A DNA stretch of 64,000 nucleotides from Streptomyces sp. Edi4 (lineage in GTDB: Bacteria > Actinomycetota > Actinomycetes > Streptomycetales > Streptomycetaceae). The stretch lies in assembly GCF_040253615.1 (NCBI RefSeq), contig NZ_JBEJGY010000004.1, forward strand, positions 2,914,001 through 2,978,000, in the 5' to 3' direction. Of the stretch, positions 24,974-34,167 are shown piece after piece; position 1 is the first letter of the stretch; each line of letters opens with the position of its first letter. The translations under genes and the position numbers were made by a program. The notes beneath the pieces were generated by a model that saw nothing but the letters and a program-made list of their open reading frames with translations, ran no database searches and had not been told where the DNA came from.

Positions 24974-26695
24974 TCAGCAGGCGCCGAGGTCCTGCCAGAC
25001 GCCCCACTGTCCGGTGGTGCCGGGCTGCTCGCCCTTCGTCCACCACTGGGCTTTCCAGTTGTGACCGCCGTAGGAGACCTGGCTGCCGCCGGTGTAGGTG
25101 GCGCCGCTGTCCCACGCGGTGGCGGTGCAGCCGCCGGGCGTCGGGGAGGGGCTGGTGGTGGCGGTCGGAGTCGGCGACGGCGAGGGGGAGTTGGTGGCCG
25201 TGGGCGTCGGGTCCGGGGTCGAGGAGGGCGAGGAGCCGACCGCGTCCACGATCTGGTTGAGCAGGGTCGTCTTGTCGTCGAGCCCGAGCAGGCTGTACAT
25301 CATGGCGCCGGCCAGGCCGCGCTGGTGGGCGTAGTCGGCGCGGGCCTGGATGGACTGCTTGTCGAGGCCGGTGAAGAACTCGCCGTCCTTGTAGAAGTAC
25401 GAGGCCTTCGCGTCGGCGTCCCAGAAGGTGGTCGCCGGGTTGTCGACGATGCCGCCGAGCTCCTTGTAGAGCGCGGTGCCCGCGACCTGACTGGTCGGCC
25501 GGGCGTTGGAGGGCCCGGTCGCACTCTGGCCGAGGCCGTTGTTGGTGGCGGGGACGCCCTTCCAGCCCCGGTAGTAGAACTCGTACCCCAGCGTGATCTT
25601 GTTGGCGGGGAAGCCGCCGGCTATGCCGTAGGCGGGGTTGCCGTCGATCCAGGAGTCGATCGCGTTGGAGATCGAGTACTTCTGGGTGCCCGGCTTGATG
25701 ACGTCCGTGGGGTCGTTGGGCGGCGAGACCAGCGGGGACTGGTGGTAGGCGGGTCCCGTCGCGTTCCAGGCGCCGTGCATGTCGTACGTCATGATGTTGG
25801 CGTAGTCGAGGGACGCGCCGATCTTGTCCGTCTCGATGTTCTTGATCTTGTCCTGGCCGGCCGGGAGCGCCGCCGTCAGGAGGTAGTGCTTGCCGCCGTG
25901 CGCGGAGCCGTACGCGTCGAGCTGCTTGCGGAACTCGGCGAGCAGGGCGGTGTAGTTGGCCTTGTCCTCGGCGCCGTAGTGGTTGCCTAGGTGGCCGTCG
26001 GGCGAGCCCGGGTACTCCCAGTCGATGTCGACGCCGTCGAAGATCCCGGCCGCCGCGCCGGCGCCGCCGTACCCGCCGTCGACCGGCAGGTTGCCGGCGA
26101 TGTACTGGTCGATGCAGGACGACACGAACTTCTTGCGGCTGGCGTCGGTGAGGGCCGCGTCGTGGAAGTACTTGGAGTACGTCCAGCCGCCGATCGAGAT
26201 GTTGATTTTCAGCTTGGGGTACTTCGCCTTCAGCTCCTTGAACTGGTTGAAGACGCCCACGATGGGCTGGTTCCAGGTGTCTGCGACGCCGCTCACGCTG
26301 TCGGCGGCCGAGAACGACTTCTGGTAGTCGGCGAACGAATCGCCCGCGCCGTCACCGGCGTTGGGGTTGTTGTCGTCGCCCGCCGCCTTGTTCGCCTCGA
26401 AGCAGGTGAGGTTGGTGGGGTCGATGTTGCCGAACGAGTAGTTCAGGACGTCGAGTTTGCCGGCGATGCCGCGGGTGTCGAGGTGCTTGGGGTAGAAGGC
26501 GTTCCCGTACACGCTCCACTGGTCGTAGTACGCGATCTTCACGCCGCCGGTGGAGGGCGCGGCGGCGGCGCCCTGGGCGGAGCTCTGGGCGGAGTCGGCG
26601 GCGGACGCGGTGCCGAGGCCCGCGAAGGCGGCCAGGGCGCCGGCGGTGAGCACGGCGGTGCTCAGGGCGGCGACGAGGGGGGTGCGGCGGGGCAA
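24974..26695 (-). CDS. Secreted GH18 chitinase with C-terminal chitin-binding domain
   Basis: Extracellular chitinase of 573 residues. A signal peptide ends ASAADS (near 34). The GH18 barrel spans about 50-490: SIGGWTYSK, the active-site stretch DGVDIDWEYP (220-229, catalytic Glu227), MTYDMHGAW and the chitinase insertion domain. A Thr/Pro/Ser linker leads to a CBM5/12 domain (about 522-573: AWDSGATYTGGSQVSYGGHNWKAQWWT). Two DasR-like/12-bp chitinase direct repeats lie about 100 bases upstream (26777-26805), so it is probably induced by chitin oligomers and repressed by DasR. It is convergent with the c-di-GMP enzyme gene. Confidence 0.93.
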   Translation of the reverse strand: MPRRTPLVAALSTAVLTAGALAAFAGLGTASAADSAQSSAQGAAAAPSTGGVKIAYYDQWSVYGNAFYPKHLDTRGIAGKLDVLNYSFGNIDPTNLTCFEANKAAGDDNNPNAGDGAGDSFADYQKSFSAADSVSGVADTWNQPIVGVFNQFKELKAKYPKLKINISIGGWTYSKYFHDAALTDASRKKFVSSCIDQYIAGNLPVDGGYGGAGAAAGIFDGVDIDWEYPGSPDGHLGNHYGAEDKANYTALLAEFRKQLDAYGSAHGGKHYLLTAALPAGQDKIKNIETDKIGASLDYANIMTYDMHGAWNATGPAYHQSPLVSPPNDPTDVIKPGTQKYSISNAIDSWIDGNPAYGIAGGFPANKITLGYEFYYRGWKGVPATNNGLGQSATGPSNARPTSQVAGTALYKELGGIVDNPATTFWDADAKASYFYKDGEFFTGLDKQSIQARADYAHQRGLAGAMMYSLLGLDDKTTLLNQIVDAVGSSPSSTPDPTPTATNSPSPSPTPTATTSPSPTPGGCTATAWDSGATYTGGSQVSYGGHNWKAQWWTKGEQPGTTGQWGVWQDLGAC

Positions 26696-26776
26696 GTCGG
26701 CCTCCGGGGGGGTGGGGCGCGGGGTGCGGAATGGGCGGGTGAGGAATTAGTAGCGACCCTGTCCGGGTCACGTCAA

Positions 26777-26805
26777 TGGTCTGAACCAAATAAGGACTAG
26801 ACCAA
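26777..26805 (-). promoter_or_regulatory. DasR-like direct repeats upstream of chitinase
   Basis: On the chitinase strand, TTGGTCTAGTCC (26805-26794) and TGGTTCAGACCA (26788-26777) both approximate the GntR-type sequence TGGTCTAGACCA. Paired 12-bp direct repeats of this form are known in Streptomyces chitinase promoters and are bound by DasR. Confidence 0.75.
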
Positions 26806-26839
26806 TCGCGCCACGACTCCCCAGCGCCGGCCCCCAGTT

Positions 26840-27293
26840 GCCCCGGTCTGCCCCATGCCGGCCCCGCACTCGCGCAGTTCCCCGCGCCCCTGGCGGGATC
26901 GATGCCGGCCCGTGTGCACGTACCCCGGCTGCGGGCCGTGCGTGGCTGGGCGCGCAGTTCCCCGCGCCCCTGACTACTCGGCGCCGGCCCGCATGCGCAT
27001 CCTCAGCCCCGCGCCCGGCAGGGTCCGTGCTGGCCCTCATGGGCAACCTCAGCCTGTCCGGCGATTGAGGACGAGCGCGTTCAGCGCGAATGGGGTCTGG
27101 GGCGGAGCCCCAGGGGCCCCGGCTGCGGACCGTGGGCGCTTCTCGCGCAGTTCCCCGCGCCCCTGGCAGGGTCCGCGCCGGCCCGCGTGCGCATCCTCAG
27201 CCCCGCTCCCGGCAGGGTCCGCGCCGGCCCGCATGCGCATCCTCAGCCCCGCCCCCGGCAGGGGCCGGCACGGGATACCCGACCCCGTCCGGG
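26840..27293. repeat. Intergenic composite repeat block 2
   Basis: No gene between the chitinase start and 27294. The core gcgcagttccccgcgcccct occurs at 26872, 26952 and 27145. Variants of the module gcccgcatgcgcatcctcag recur, and the hairpin around tctggggcggagccccag is at 27091-27112. The block shares modules with 8.2-8.5 kb and 52.25-52.93 kb. Confidence 0.9.
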
Positions 27294-28406
27294 TCAGGAG
27301 GGCAGGGTGGGGAGGTCGTACGCGTCGGCGATCAGGGCGTACGAGCGGACCCGCACATCCGGCCCGTGCGCGTTCGCCGTGATCATCAGCTCGTCCGCCC
27401 CCGTCCGCTTCTGGAGGTCGTCGAGCCCCGCCCGCACCTCCTGACCCGTACCGGAGATGACGTTCGCGAGCCAGCCGTCCACGAACTCCCGCTCCAGCGC
27501 GCTGAAGTGGTACGCCTCGGCCTCCTCGGGCGTCGGCACGAGGCCCGGGCGCCCGGTGCGCAGCCGGACCATCGACAGCGCGTTGGTCAGCGTCTGGCGC
27601 CGCGCCTCGCGCTCGTCGTCCGCCGCCAGCGCGGAGACGCCGATCAGGGCGTACGGCGCGTCCAGGAGCTCCGAGGGCCGGAAGGAGTCGCGGTAGAGGT
27701 CGAGCGCGGGCACCGTGTTCGCCGCCGAGAAGTGGTGGGCGAAGGCGAAGGGCAGGCCGAGCGCCCCGGCCAGGCGGGCGCTGAAGCCGGAGGAGCCGAG
27801 CAGCCAGATGGGCGGCCGGGCCGAGGGACCCTGCACGGGGCCCGGGACCGCGTGGATGCGGGCGTAGGGGTGCCCGTCGGGGAAGTCGTTGTCGAGGAAA
27901 CGGGTCAGCTCGGCGAGCTGCTGGGGGAAGTCCTCGGCGCCCGAGTGGAGGGGGGTCCCCCCTGCTCGAGCGGAGCCGAGAGCTTGGGGGATGTCCGTGC
28001 GGCGCAGCGCCGCCGCCGTCGCGCCGTCCGTGCCGGGCGCACGCCCGAGCCCGAGGTCGATACGGCCCGGCGCCATCGCCTCCAGCGTGCCGAACTGCTC
28101 GGCGATCACCAGCGGCGCGTGGTTGGGCAGCATCACGCCGCCCGAGCCGAGCCGGATGCGCGAGGTGTGCGCGGCGAGGTGGGCCAGGATCACGGCGGGC
28201 GCGGACGAGGCGACCCCGGGCATGGAGTGGTGCTCGGCCACCCAGTGCCGGTGGAAGCCGCGCCGCTCGGCGCACCGGGAGATCTCCACGCTGGTGGCGA
28301 GCGCCCGGTGCGCGGTGTAGCCGGCGCCCACCGTCACCAGGTCGAGTACGGACAGGGGTACGGGCGCGGCGCCGAGCGCCGTCCCACGTATCGCATCCAC
28401 GTCCAC
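27294..28406 (-). CDS. LLM-class flavin-dependent oxidoreductase with in-frame palindromic insert
   Basis: Luciferase-like monooxygenase of 370 residues using reduced flavin (FMN or F420 type). Start GTG 28406 behind GGAGG. Typical motifs are VPLSVLDLVTVGAGYTAHRAL, RHWVAEHHSMPG, RIRLGSGGVMLPNHAPLVIAEQFGTLEAM and RIDLGLGRAPGTD. Around residues 138-155 a short palindromic intergenic repeat (27950-27992) has entered the gene in frame, adding about 15 residues in the loop after ALRRTD. Upstream ATGs at 28430 and 28484 lack better ribosome binding sites. The reaction is unknown. It is divergent from the amidase. Confidence 0.85.
   Translation of the reverse strand: MDVDAIRGTALGAAPVPLSVLDLVTVGAGYTAHRALATSVEISRCAERRGFHRHWVAEHHSMPGVASSAPAVILAHLAAHTSRIRLGSGGVMLPNHAPLVIAEQFGTLEAMAPGRIDLGLGRAPGTDGATAAALRRTDIPQALGSARAGGTPLHSGAEDFPQQLAELTRFLDNDFPDGHPYARIHAVPGPVQGPSARPPIWLLGSSGFSARLAGALGLPFAFAHHFSAANTVPALDLYRDSFRPSELLDAPYALIGVSALAADDEREARRQTLTNALSMVRLRTGRPGLVPTPEEAEAYHFSALEREFVDGWLANVISGTGQEVRAGLDDLQKRTGADELMITANAHGPDVRVRSYALIADAYDLPTLPS
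27950..27992. repeat. Palindromic repeat inserted in coding sequence
   Basis: GC-rich element with ggggggtcccccc and gagccgagagcttggggga, the same hairpin kind seen intergenically at 8330-8370 and 52790-52830. Here its length keeps the LLM reading frame open. Confidence 0.75.
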
Positions 28407-28580
28407 CGCTCCACGCCTCCAGGTCGTCATCACACGCGTCGACATCACACGCGCCGTCATCATCGTCGTCACACGCGTACGCATCCGCGCACCCCCGGGA
28501 CAACAGGAGGCACACTCCGTTTATTCCCGGCCGCCCCCGGGGGGCCTCCGCGCGCCGGACACGGGCGGAGCCCGGCCCGT

Positions 28581-28658
28581 CCGCTCACGCGGGGCCGGGG
28601 AAACATCCGCTCACGCGGGGCCAGGGAAACATCCGCCCACGTGGGCCCGGGGAAACAT
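28581..28658. repeat. 26-bp triplicate repeat at amidase start
   Basis: Three direct copies, 26 bases apart (28581, 28607, 28633), each ccgcYcacgYggg followed by ggggaaacat or agggaaacat. The aaacat of the third copy supplies the first ATG of the amidase frame. Confidence 0.85.
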
Positions 28659-30075
28659 GGGTACGACATCCCTCATGACTGAGCCGAGCGAACTGAGCGG
28701 CCTGACGGCACGTCAACTGCTGGCCGGCTACCGGGCCAAGGCTTTCTCGCCCACCGAGGCCACCCGCGCGGTCCTGGCCCGCGCCGAAGAGGTCAGGACC
28801 CGCCTCAACGCCTTCGTACGCGTCGATCACGAGTCCGCCCTCGCCCAGGCCCGCGCCGCCACGGAGCGCTGGCATTCCTCGGAGCCGAAAGGTCTGCTCG
28901 ACGGGGTTCCGGTGTCGGTCAAGGACCTGCTCCTCCAGGCGGGCGGCCCCACCCTTCGGGGCTCCAACACCACTTCTGAGAAAGGGGGTTGGGACGAGGA
29001 CGCCCCGGCCGTCGCGCGCCTGCGCGAGCACGGCGCGGTGCTCATCGGCAAGACGGCGACGCCCGAGTTCGGCTGGAAGGGCGTCACCGATTCCCCGCGC
29101 ACCGGCGTCACCCGCAACCCCCACGACCCCGCGCGCACGGCGGGCGGATCCAGCGGCGGCAGCGCGGCGGCGGTCGCGGCGGGAGCGGGGCCGCTGTCGC
29201 TCGGCACGGACGGCGGGGGCTCGATCCGCATCCCGGCGTCGTTCTGCGGGGTCGTCGGGCTCAAGCCCACCTACGGCCGGGTCCCCCTGTACCCCGCGAG
29301 CCCCTTCGGCGCCCTCTCCCACGTGGGCCCCATCGCCCGGGACGCGGCGGACGCCGCGCTGCTCCTCGACGTCATCAGCGGCGCGGACGAGCGGGACCCG
29401 ACCGCGCTCGAACCCCCCGCCCGCTCGTGCGCGAACGCGCTCGCCGAGGACGCGGCGTCCGGCGTCAAAGGCCTGCGGATCGCCTACTCGGCCTCCTTCG
29501 GCGGGCAGGTCGCGGTGCGCCCCGAGGTGGCGGCCGCGGTGCGGGCGGCGGTGACCCGGCTCGCCGGTCTCGGCGCGTACGTGGAAGAGGCCGACCCCGA
29601 CTTCGCCGACCCGGTCGAGGTCTTCCAGGCGCTGTGGAACGCGGGGGCGGCCCGCCTGGTCGGCCAAGTCGCCCTGGACAAGCGCCAGTTGATCGACCCG
29701 GGGCTGCGGGCGATCGCGGCGCGCGGCGCCCGGCTCTCGGCCCTCGATCTGCTCGCCGCACAGGACGCGCGCCTTGAGCTCGCCCGGCGCATGGCCCGTT
29801 TCCACCGGCGCTACGACCTCCTGGTGACCCCGACCTTGCCGCTGACCGCCTTCGCGGCGGGCCGCGAGGCGCCGGCGGGGGCGTCGCCGCACGGCTGGAC
29901 GGGCTGGACGCCGTTCACGTATCCGTTCAACCTCACCCAGCAGCCGGCGACGACCGTGCCCGTCGGCGCCGACACCGACGGGCTTGCGATCGGCCTCCAG
30001 CTGATCGCCGCGCGCCACGGCGACGCCGTGGTCCTGCGCGCGGCCGCTGCCGTCCTGGGCGCCCCGATGGGGTGA
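28657..30075 (+). CDS. Amidase signature family enzyme
   Basis: A 472-residue amide hydrolase. The Ser-cisSer-Lys triad is visible: Lys89 in VPVSVKDLL, Ser165 in [11 protein letters not shown] and nucleophile Ser189 in [10 protein letters not shown]. This covers the GatA-like / fatty acid amide hydrolase fold, complete in length. Two starts are possible: ATG 28657, within the 26-bp repeats behind GGGG, and ATG 28675 ([18 protein letters not shown]). Its closeness to the hydroxyectoine importer suggests but does not prove a link to amide-containing osmolytes. Substrate cannot be assigned. No gatB or gatC lies nearby, so it is not a tRNA amidotransferase subunit. Confidence 0.88.
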   Translation: MGTTSLMTEPSELSGLTARQLLAGYRAKAFSPTEATRAVLARAEEVRTRLNAFVRVDHESALAQARAATERWHSSEPKGLLDGVPVSVKDLLLQAGGPTLRGSNTTSEKGGWDEDAPAVARLREHGAVLIGKTATPEFGWKGVTDSPRTGVTRNPHDPARTAGGSSGGSAAAVAAGAGPLSLGTDGGGSIRIPASFCGVVGLKPTYGRVPLYPASPFGALSHVGPIARDAADAALLLDVISGADERDPTALEPPARSCANALAEDAASGVKGLRIAYSASFGGQVAVRPEVAAAVRAAVTRLAGLGAYVEEADPDFADPVEVFQALWNAGAARLVGQVALDKRQLIDPGLRAIAARGARLSALDLLAAQDARLELARRMARFHRRYDLLVTPTLPLTAFAAGREAPAGASPHGWTGWTPFTYPFNLTQQPATTVPVGADTDGLAIGLQLIAARHGDAVVLRAAAAVLGAPMG

Positions 30076-30151
30076 GCCCGGGGCGCGGGCCCGCACGATG
30101 TCCGAAAAAATTCGAGGCATGGGCCGGATGAAGAGGGGTAGCCGCGCCGCC

Positions 30152-31030
30152 ATGGCTCGAGCTACCCCACGCCCCAGACCCTCCATACCCCGGCGGACGC
30201 TGCTCACCGGCGCCGCCGCCGTCGCCCTCACCGGCGCCGCCGCCTGCTCGCGGGTCCCCAAGGGCGACGCGCTGGCCCGCCTGAAGTCACAGGGCACGGT
30301 CCGCCTCGGCATCGCCGGCGAGGTCCCCTACGGGTATGTGAACGAGCAGGGCGAGTTCACCGGCGAGGCCCCCGAACTGGCCCGGGTGATTTTCAAACGG
30401 CTCGGAATCGGCCGCGTCCAGCCCGTGGCCACGGACTTCTCCTCGCTGATCCCCGGGCTCAACTCCCAGCAGTTCGACGTCGTTTCGGCCGGGATGTACA
30501 TCAACAAGGACCGCTGCGCCCAAGTGCTGTTCGCCGACCCCGAGTACCAGATGCTGGACGCGTTCATCGTCCGCAAGGGCAACCCGAAGAACCTGCGCAC
30601 CTACGAGGACGTCGTCCGCGCCAAGGCACGGTTCGCGACCGGCACCGGCTACGCGGAGATCGGCTACGCCGGCGCCGCCGGATATCCCGAAAAAGACATC
30701 GTGATCCTCCAGGACCAGGTGGCGGGCCTGAACGCCGTGGAGTCCGGGCGCGTCGACGTGTTCGCCGGCACCGCGCTGACGGTGCGCGAGGTGGCGAAGA
30801 AGAGCGCGCGGGCCGAGGCCACCGAACCCTTCGCGGCGGTCGTCGACGGAAGGAAGAAGATCGACGGCGGCGGCTTCGCGTTCCGGCCCACCGACGGCGC
30901 GCTGCGCGACGCCTTCAACGCCGAGATCCACCGCATGAAGCGGAGCGGCGAACTCTTCCGGATCCTGAGGCCCTTCGGTTTCACCCAGGCCGAGATGACC
31001 ACCCTGACCGCCAAGGAGCTGTGCCGATGA
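30152..31030 (+). CDS. ehuB: Hydroxyectoine/ectoine-binding lipoprotein EhuB
   Basis: Extracytoplasmic solute-binding protein, about 292 residues, of the ectoine/5-hydroxyectoine ABC importer. Tat-type twin-Arg (PRRTLLTG) and a lipobox (TGAAAC) at the N-terminus predict a lipoprotein. Family features such as GTVRLGIAGEVPYGYVNEQG, FDVVSAGMYINKDRC and FATGTGYAEIGYAG are present. ATGs at 30098, 30128 and 30152 compete; I prefer 30152, with 30128 also possible. The 8-base arms GGGGTAGC and GCTACCCC flank the 30152 ATG and may form a hairpin. It overlaps ehuC by four bases, opening the ehuBCDA operon. Confidence 0.88.
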   Translation: MARATPRPRPSIPRRTLLTGAAAVALTGAAACSRVPKGDALARLKSQGTVRLGIAGEVPYGYVNEQGEFTGEAPELARVIFKRLGIGRVQPVATDFSSLIPGLNSQQFDVVSAGMYINKDRCAQVLFADPEYQMLDAFIVRKGNPKNLRTYEDVVRAKARFATGTGYAEIGYAGAAGYPEKDIVILQDQVAGLNAVESGRVDVFAGTALTVREVAKKSARAEATEPFAAVVDGRKKIDGGGFAFRPTDGALRDAFNAEIHRMKRSGELFRILRPFGFTQAEMTTLTAKELCR

Positions 31031-31686
31031 CGGCGGGACTGTGGCAGCACTGGGTGCTGCCGGGAATCTGGATCACGGTCCAACTCACCCTCTACAGCGC
31101 CGCGTTGGCGGCCGTCGTCGCCTTCGGTGTGGGTATGGCTCGCACCCACCGCTCCCGCGCGGTGCGCTTCTTCGCGGCCGCGTACACGGAGATCTTCCGG
31201 GGCACCTCGGCGCTGGTCCTGATGTTCTGGCTGTTCTTCGTGCTGCCGCCGCTCGCGGGCTGGCAGCTGGTCCCGATGTGGGCGGCGGTGCTCGCGCTCG
31301 GCCTGTCCTACGGGGCGTACGGAGCGGAGATCGTGCGCGGCGCCCTGAACGCGGTGGCACCCGCCCAGCGTGAGGCGGGCATCGCGCTCAGCCTGACCCC
31401 CTGGCAGCGGATGCGGCTCGTGCTGCTGCCGCAGGCGGTGCCGGAGATGATCCCGCCGTTCTGCAACCTGCTGGTCGAACTGCTCAAGGGGACCGCGCTC
31501 GTCTCCCTGCTCGGGGTGGGCGACGTGTCGTTCGCGGCGTATCTGGTGCGGCTCGCGACGCAGGACAGCGCGGGGATCTACACCGTGACGCTGGTCATCT
31601 ACTTCGTGCTCGCCTTCGGCCTGACCCGGGGGATGAAGGCGCTGGAGCGGCGCACCAAGGCGAATCTGGGGGTGAGCGTCAAGTGA
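31027..31686 (+). CDS. ehuC: Ectoine/hydroxyectoine ABC permease EhuC
   Basis: Inner-membrane permease of 219 residues for the polar-amino-acid-type ABC importer. Membrane helices are apparent (about 10-35, 55-80, 88-110, 150-175, 188-205). The EAA loop REAGIALSLTPWQRMRLVLLPQAV, which contacts the ATPase, is present. The ATG overlaps the ehuB stop by four bases, and the ehuD GTG overlaps its own stop. It is the first of two permeases forming the heterodimeric channel. Confidence 0.92.
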   Translation: MTAGLWQHWVLPGIWITVQLTLYSAALAAVVAFGVGMARTHRSRAVRFFAAAYTEIFRGTSALVLMFWLFFVLPPLAGWQLVPMWAAVLALGLSYGAYGAEIVRGALNAVAPAQREAGIALSLTPWQRMRLVLLPQAVPEMIPPFCNLLVELLKGTALVSLLGVGDVSFAAYLVRLATQDSAGIYTVTLVIYFVLAFGLTRGMKALERRTKANLGVSVK

Positions 31687-32333
31687 ACTGGGACTGGTCC
31701 GCCGTCTGGGACTTCATGCCGCGTTTCGGGGACGGCGTGCTCACCACGCTGAAGGTCCTCGCGCTCGGCTCCCTCATCTCCTTCTCCCTCGGCCTGGTGT
31801 GGGCGCTCGCCTTCCGCGCGCCGACCCGTTTCGTGCGCTGGCCGGTCAACCTGATCACGGAGTTCATCCGCACCACCCCGCTGCTTGTGCAGCTGTTCTT
31901 CCTGTTCTTCGTGCTGCCGGAGTGGGGCGTGAAGTTCTCCGCCCTGACCACCGGCATCCTCGCCATCGGCCTGCACTACTCCACGTACACCGCGCAGGTC
32001 TACCGGGCCGGCATCGACGCCGTGCCCAAGGGCCAGTGGGAGGCGGCGACCGCGCTGAGCCTGCCCGCGCACCGCACCTGGCTCGCGGTGATCCTGCCCC
32101 AGGCCGTCCGCCGCATCGCGCCGGCGCTCGGCAACTACGTCATCTCCATGCTGAAGGACACGCCGCTGCTCGCCGGCATCAGCGTCCTGGAGATGTTGCA
32201 GCAGTCCCGTCTGGCGGGGGCGAGCACCTTCCAGTACACCGAGCCGCTGACCGTGGTCGGCGTCGCCTTCATCCTCATCGCCTATCCGGCTTCGCTGTTC
32301 GTACGAGCCCTGGAGCGCCGCCTTGTCCGCTGA
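31683..32333 (+). CDS. ehuD: Ectoine/hydroxyectoine ABC permease EhuD
   Basis: Second permease, 216 residues. Five membrane helices are likely, and the EAA loop reads GQWEAATALSLPAHRTWLAVILPQA. It starts at a GTG in the final codons of ehuC (GTGA) and contains FIRTTPLLVQLFFLFFVLPEWG, typical of the His/Glu/polar amino acid permease subfamily. Its last eleven bases overlap the TTG start of ehuA. It pairs with EhuC in the membrane to take up ectoines. Confidence 0.92.
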   Translation: MNWDWSAVWDFMPRFGDGVLTTLKVLALGSLISFSLGLVWALAFRAPTRFVRWPVNLITEFIRTTPLLVQLFFLFFVLPEWGVKFSALTTGILAIGLHYSTYTAQVYRAGIDAVPKGQWEAATALSLPAHRTWLAVILPQAVRRIAPALGNYVISMLKDTPLLAGISVLEMLQQSRLAGASTFQYTEPLTVVGVAFILIAYPASLFVRALERRLVR

Positions 32334-33105
32334 CACCCAGATCGAGACGCCCCTGAAGAAGCGGAGCGGCACCGAGCTGATCCGCTTCGAGAACGTCACC
32401 AAACGCTTCGGCGACAACACCGTCCTCGACGACCTCTGCTTCACCGCCCGCAAGGGCAGGCACGTCACGCTGATCGGCCCCTCGGGCTCCGGCAAGACCA
32501 CGATCCTGCGGCTGCTCATGACCCTGGAGACCCCGGACTCGGGGACCATCCAGGTCAACGGGAGCCGGTTGTTCCCCGCGGGCGAGAAGGAGCGCAGAGA
32601 GGCCCGCAAGAAGATCGGCATGGTCTTCCAGCAGTTCAACCTGTTCCCCAACATGAGCGTGCTGCGCAACATCACCGAGGCGCCGGTGCGCGTGCTCGGC
32701 CTGTCCCCCGACGAGGCCGAGGCGCGCGCCCGCGAACTGCTCGACCTGGTGGGGCTCGGCGACAAGCGCGACGCCAAGCCCGTCCAGCTGTCCGGCGGGC
32801 AGCAGCAGCGCGTCGCGATCGCGCGGGCGCTGGCGATGCGGCCGGAGGTGCTGCTCCTGGACGAGGTGACCTCCGCGCTCGACCCGGAGCTGGTGGCGGG
32901 CGTCCTCGATCTGCTGCGCGACATCGCCCGCACCACGGACATCACCATGCTCTGCGTCACCCACGAGATGAGCTTCGCGCGGGACATCTCGGACGAGGTG
33001 ATGATGTTCGACGCGGGCAAGGTCATCGAGTCGGGCCCGCCGGAGCAGATCTTCGGTGCGCCGGAGCACGAGCGCACCCGGGAGTTCCTGGGCGCGATCG
33101 CGTGA
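32323..33105 (+). CDS. ehuA: Ectoine/hydroxyectoine ABC importer ATPase EhuA
   Basis: Cytoplasmic ATPase, 260 residues. Walker A GPSGSGKTT, the Q loop VFQQFNLFPN, signature LSGGQQQRVAIARA, Walker B VLLLDEVTSAL and switch His in CVTHEM are all intact. The start is a TTG inside ehuD with a ribosome binding site TGGAGCG. It completes the importer for ectoine and hydroxyectoine, used in osmoprotection and as nutrients. An IclR-type regulator follows 212 bases downstream. Confidence 0.93.
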   Translation: MSADTQIETPLKKRSGTELIRFENVTKRFGDNTVLDDLCFTARKGRHVTLIGPSGSGKTTILRLLMTLETPDSGTIQVNGSRLFPAGEKERREARKKIGMVFQQFNLFPNMSVLRNITEAPVRVLGLSPDEAEARARELLDLVGLGDKRDAKPVQLSGGQQQRVAIARALAMRPEVLLLDEVTSALDPELVAGVLDLLRDIARTTDITMLCVTHEMSFARDISDEVMMFDAGKVIESGPPEQIFGAPEHERTREFLGAIA

Positions 33106-33317
33106 ACACGCGCCGTACACGACGCTGACCTCACGTTCCGGCCACCCGAACGCCCCGTAATCGTGCCTCTGGCATATGCCACGGTGCCGCGTCCCAGGAC
33201 AGGGGCCCTGGGGCGTGGCACCAATCTTGTCAACACCCCCACCGGAAACGGGTCTTGGCGGCTATCGTGGGAGGGCAGACCTGCCACCTTCGCAGCTCGA
33301 CCTGCTAGGGGGAAACC
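33106..33317. promoter_or_regulatory. IclR gene leader with TGGCATATGCCA palindrome
   Basis: Between ehuA and the IclR gene, a perfect 12-base palindrome TGGCATATGCCA lies at 33170-33181, about 137 bases before the GTG. It is a candidate autoregulatory operator. The rest has no gene; promoter boxes are not clear. Confidence 0.5.
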
Positions 33318-34076
33318 GTGGCGCTGAAGCCGGAGCCGACCGCGCCGTTCCACTCGGTGCACTACGTCCTGCGCGTCCTGGAGGCGATTTCCCGGCACGG
33401 CGGGGGCGTCACCGATGTCCAGATCGCGCGCGAGACGGGTCTGCCCACCGCCCATCTGGCCTCCATGCTCCTGATGCTGCGCCGCGAGGGCTATGTGGAG
33501 CAGGTGGCCGACGGCGCGTATGTGATCGGCGATTCGATGGTGCTGCTCGGTTCGGGCGCCGCCCGCAAGGAAGCGCTTGAGTCCAAGATCCAGGACACCC
33601 TCATGTCGCTGCGCGACTCGGTGGGCGCGGCGGTCTACATCAGCCGCTACATCGACGGCGAAGTGAAGATCACCCAGTACGCGGACGGGCCGTGCGCGCC
33701 GAAGGTCAACGAGTGGGTCGACTTCAAGTCGGCGGCGCACGCGAGCGCGGTCGGCAAGTGCCTGCTGACCCAGCTCGACCAGAACGGCCGCCGGGACCAC
33801 CTCTCGCGCCACAAGATCGCCCGGCTGACCTCGCGCACGATCACCAGCGAGAAGGTCCTGTTCTCCAAGCTCGACAGCCAGCCCGCCACGGTGCCCGTCC
33901 TCGACCTCCAGGAGTACGCGGTGGGCACGGTCTGCGCCGCCGTTCCGCTGACCGCCGGATCCGCCGTGGGCTGCCTCGCCCTGTCCCTGCCGATCGAGCA
34001 CGCTCACCGGCTGCGCGCGGCGGCTGCCACCCTCAACCGCCGGGCCGCCCCGGTGGTGCTCTCGCTGGCCATCTGA
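33318..34076 (+). CDS. IclR-family transcriptional regulator
   Basis: A 252-residue regulator. The N-terminal winged HTH (about 10-75: HYVLRVLEAISRHGGGVTDVQIARETGLPTAHLASMLLML) and the C-terminal effector domain (GEVKITQYADGP, SAAHASAVGKCLLTQL, VGTVCAAVPL) match IclR. The GTG at 33318 follows AGGGGG. Its position immediately behind ehuBCDA makes it the natural candidate to control ectoine uptake, parallel to ectoine-responsive regulators elsewhere. The palindrome upstream could be its site. Ligand not known. Confidence 0.9.
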   Translation: MALKPEPTAPFHSVHYVLRVLEAISRHGGGVTDVQIARETGLPTAHLASMLLMLRREGYVEQVADGAYVIGDSMVLLGSGAARKEALESKIQDTLMSLRDSVGAAVYISRYIDGEVKITQYADGPCAPKVNEWVDFKSAAHASAVGKCLLTQLDQNGRRDHLSRHKIARLTSRTITSEKVLFSKLDSQPATVPVLDLQEYAVGTVCAAVPLTAGSAVGCLALSLPIEHAHRLRAAAATLNRRAAPVVLSLAI

Positions 34077-34146
34077 GGCCGGGTGCCACCCGGGCCCCGA
34101 TGAGGACGGCCGTCAGGGGTGGTCATCAGCACCCCCGGGGACCAGG

Positions 34147-34152
34147 TAGTAT
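34147..34152 (+). promoter_or_regulatory. -10 element of tRNA-Lys copy 2
   Basis: TAGTAT, 21 bases before the tRNA 5' end, the same spacing as in the other two copies. Confidence 0.55.
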
Positions 34153-34167
34153 TTTCTCTGTCAGCAG

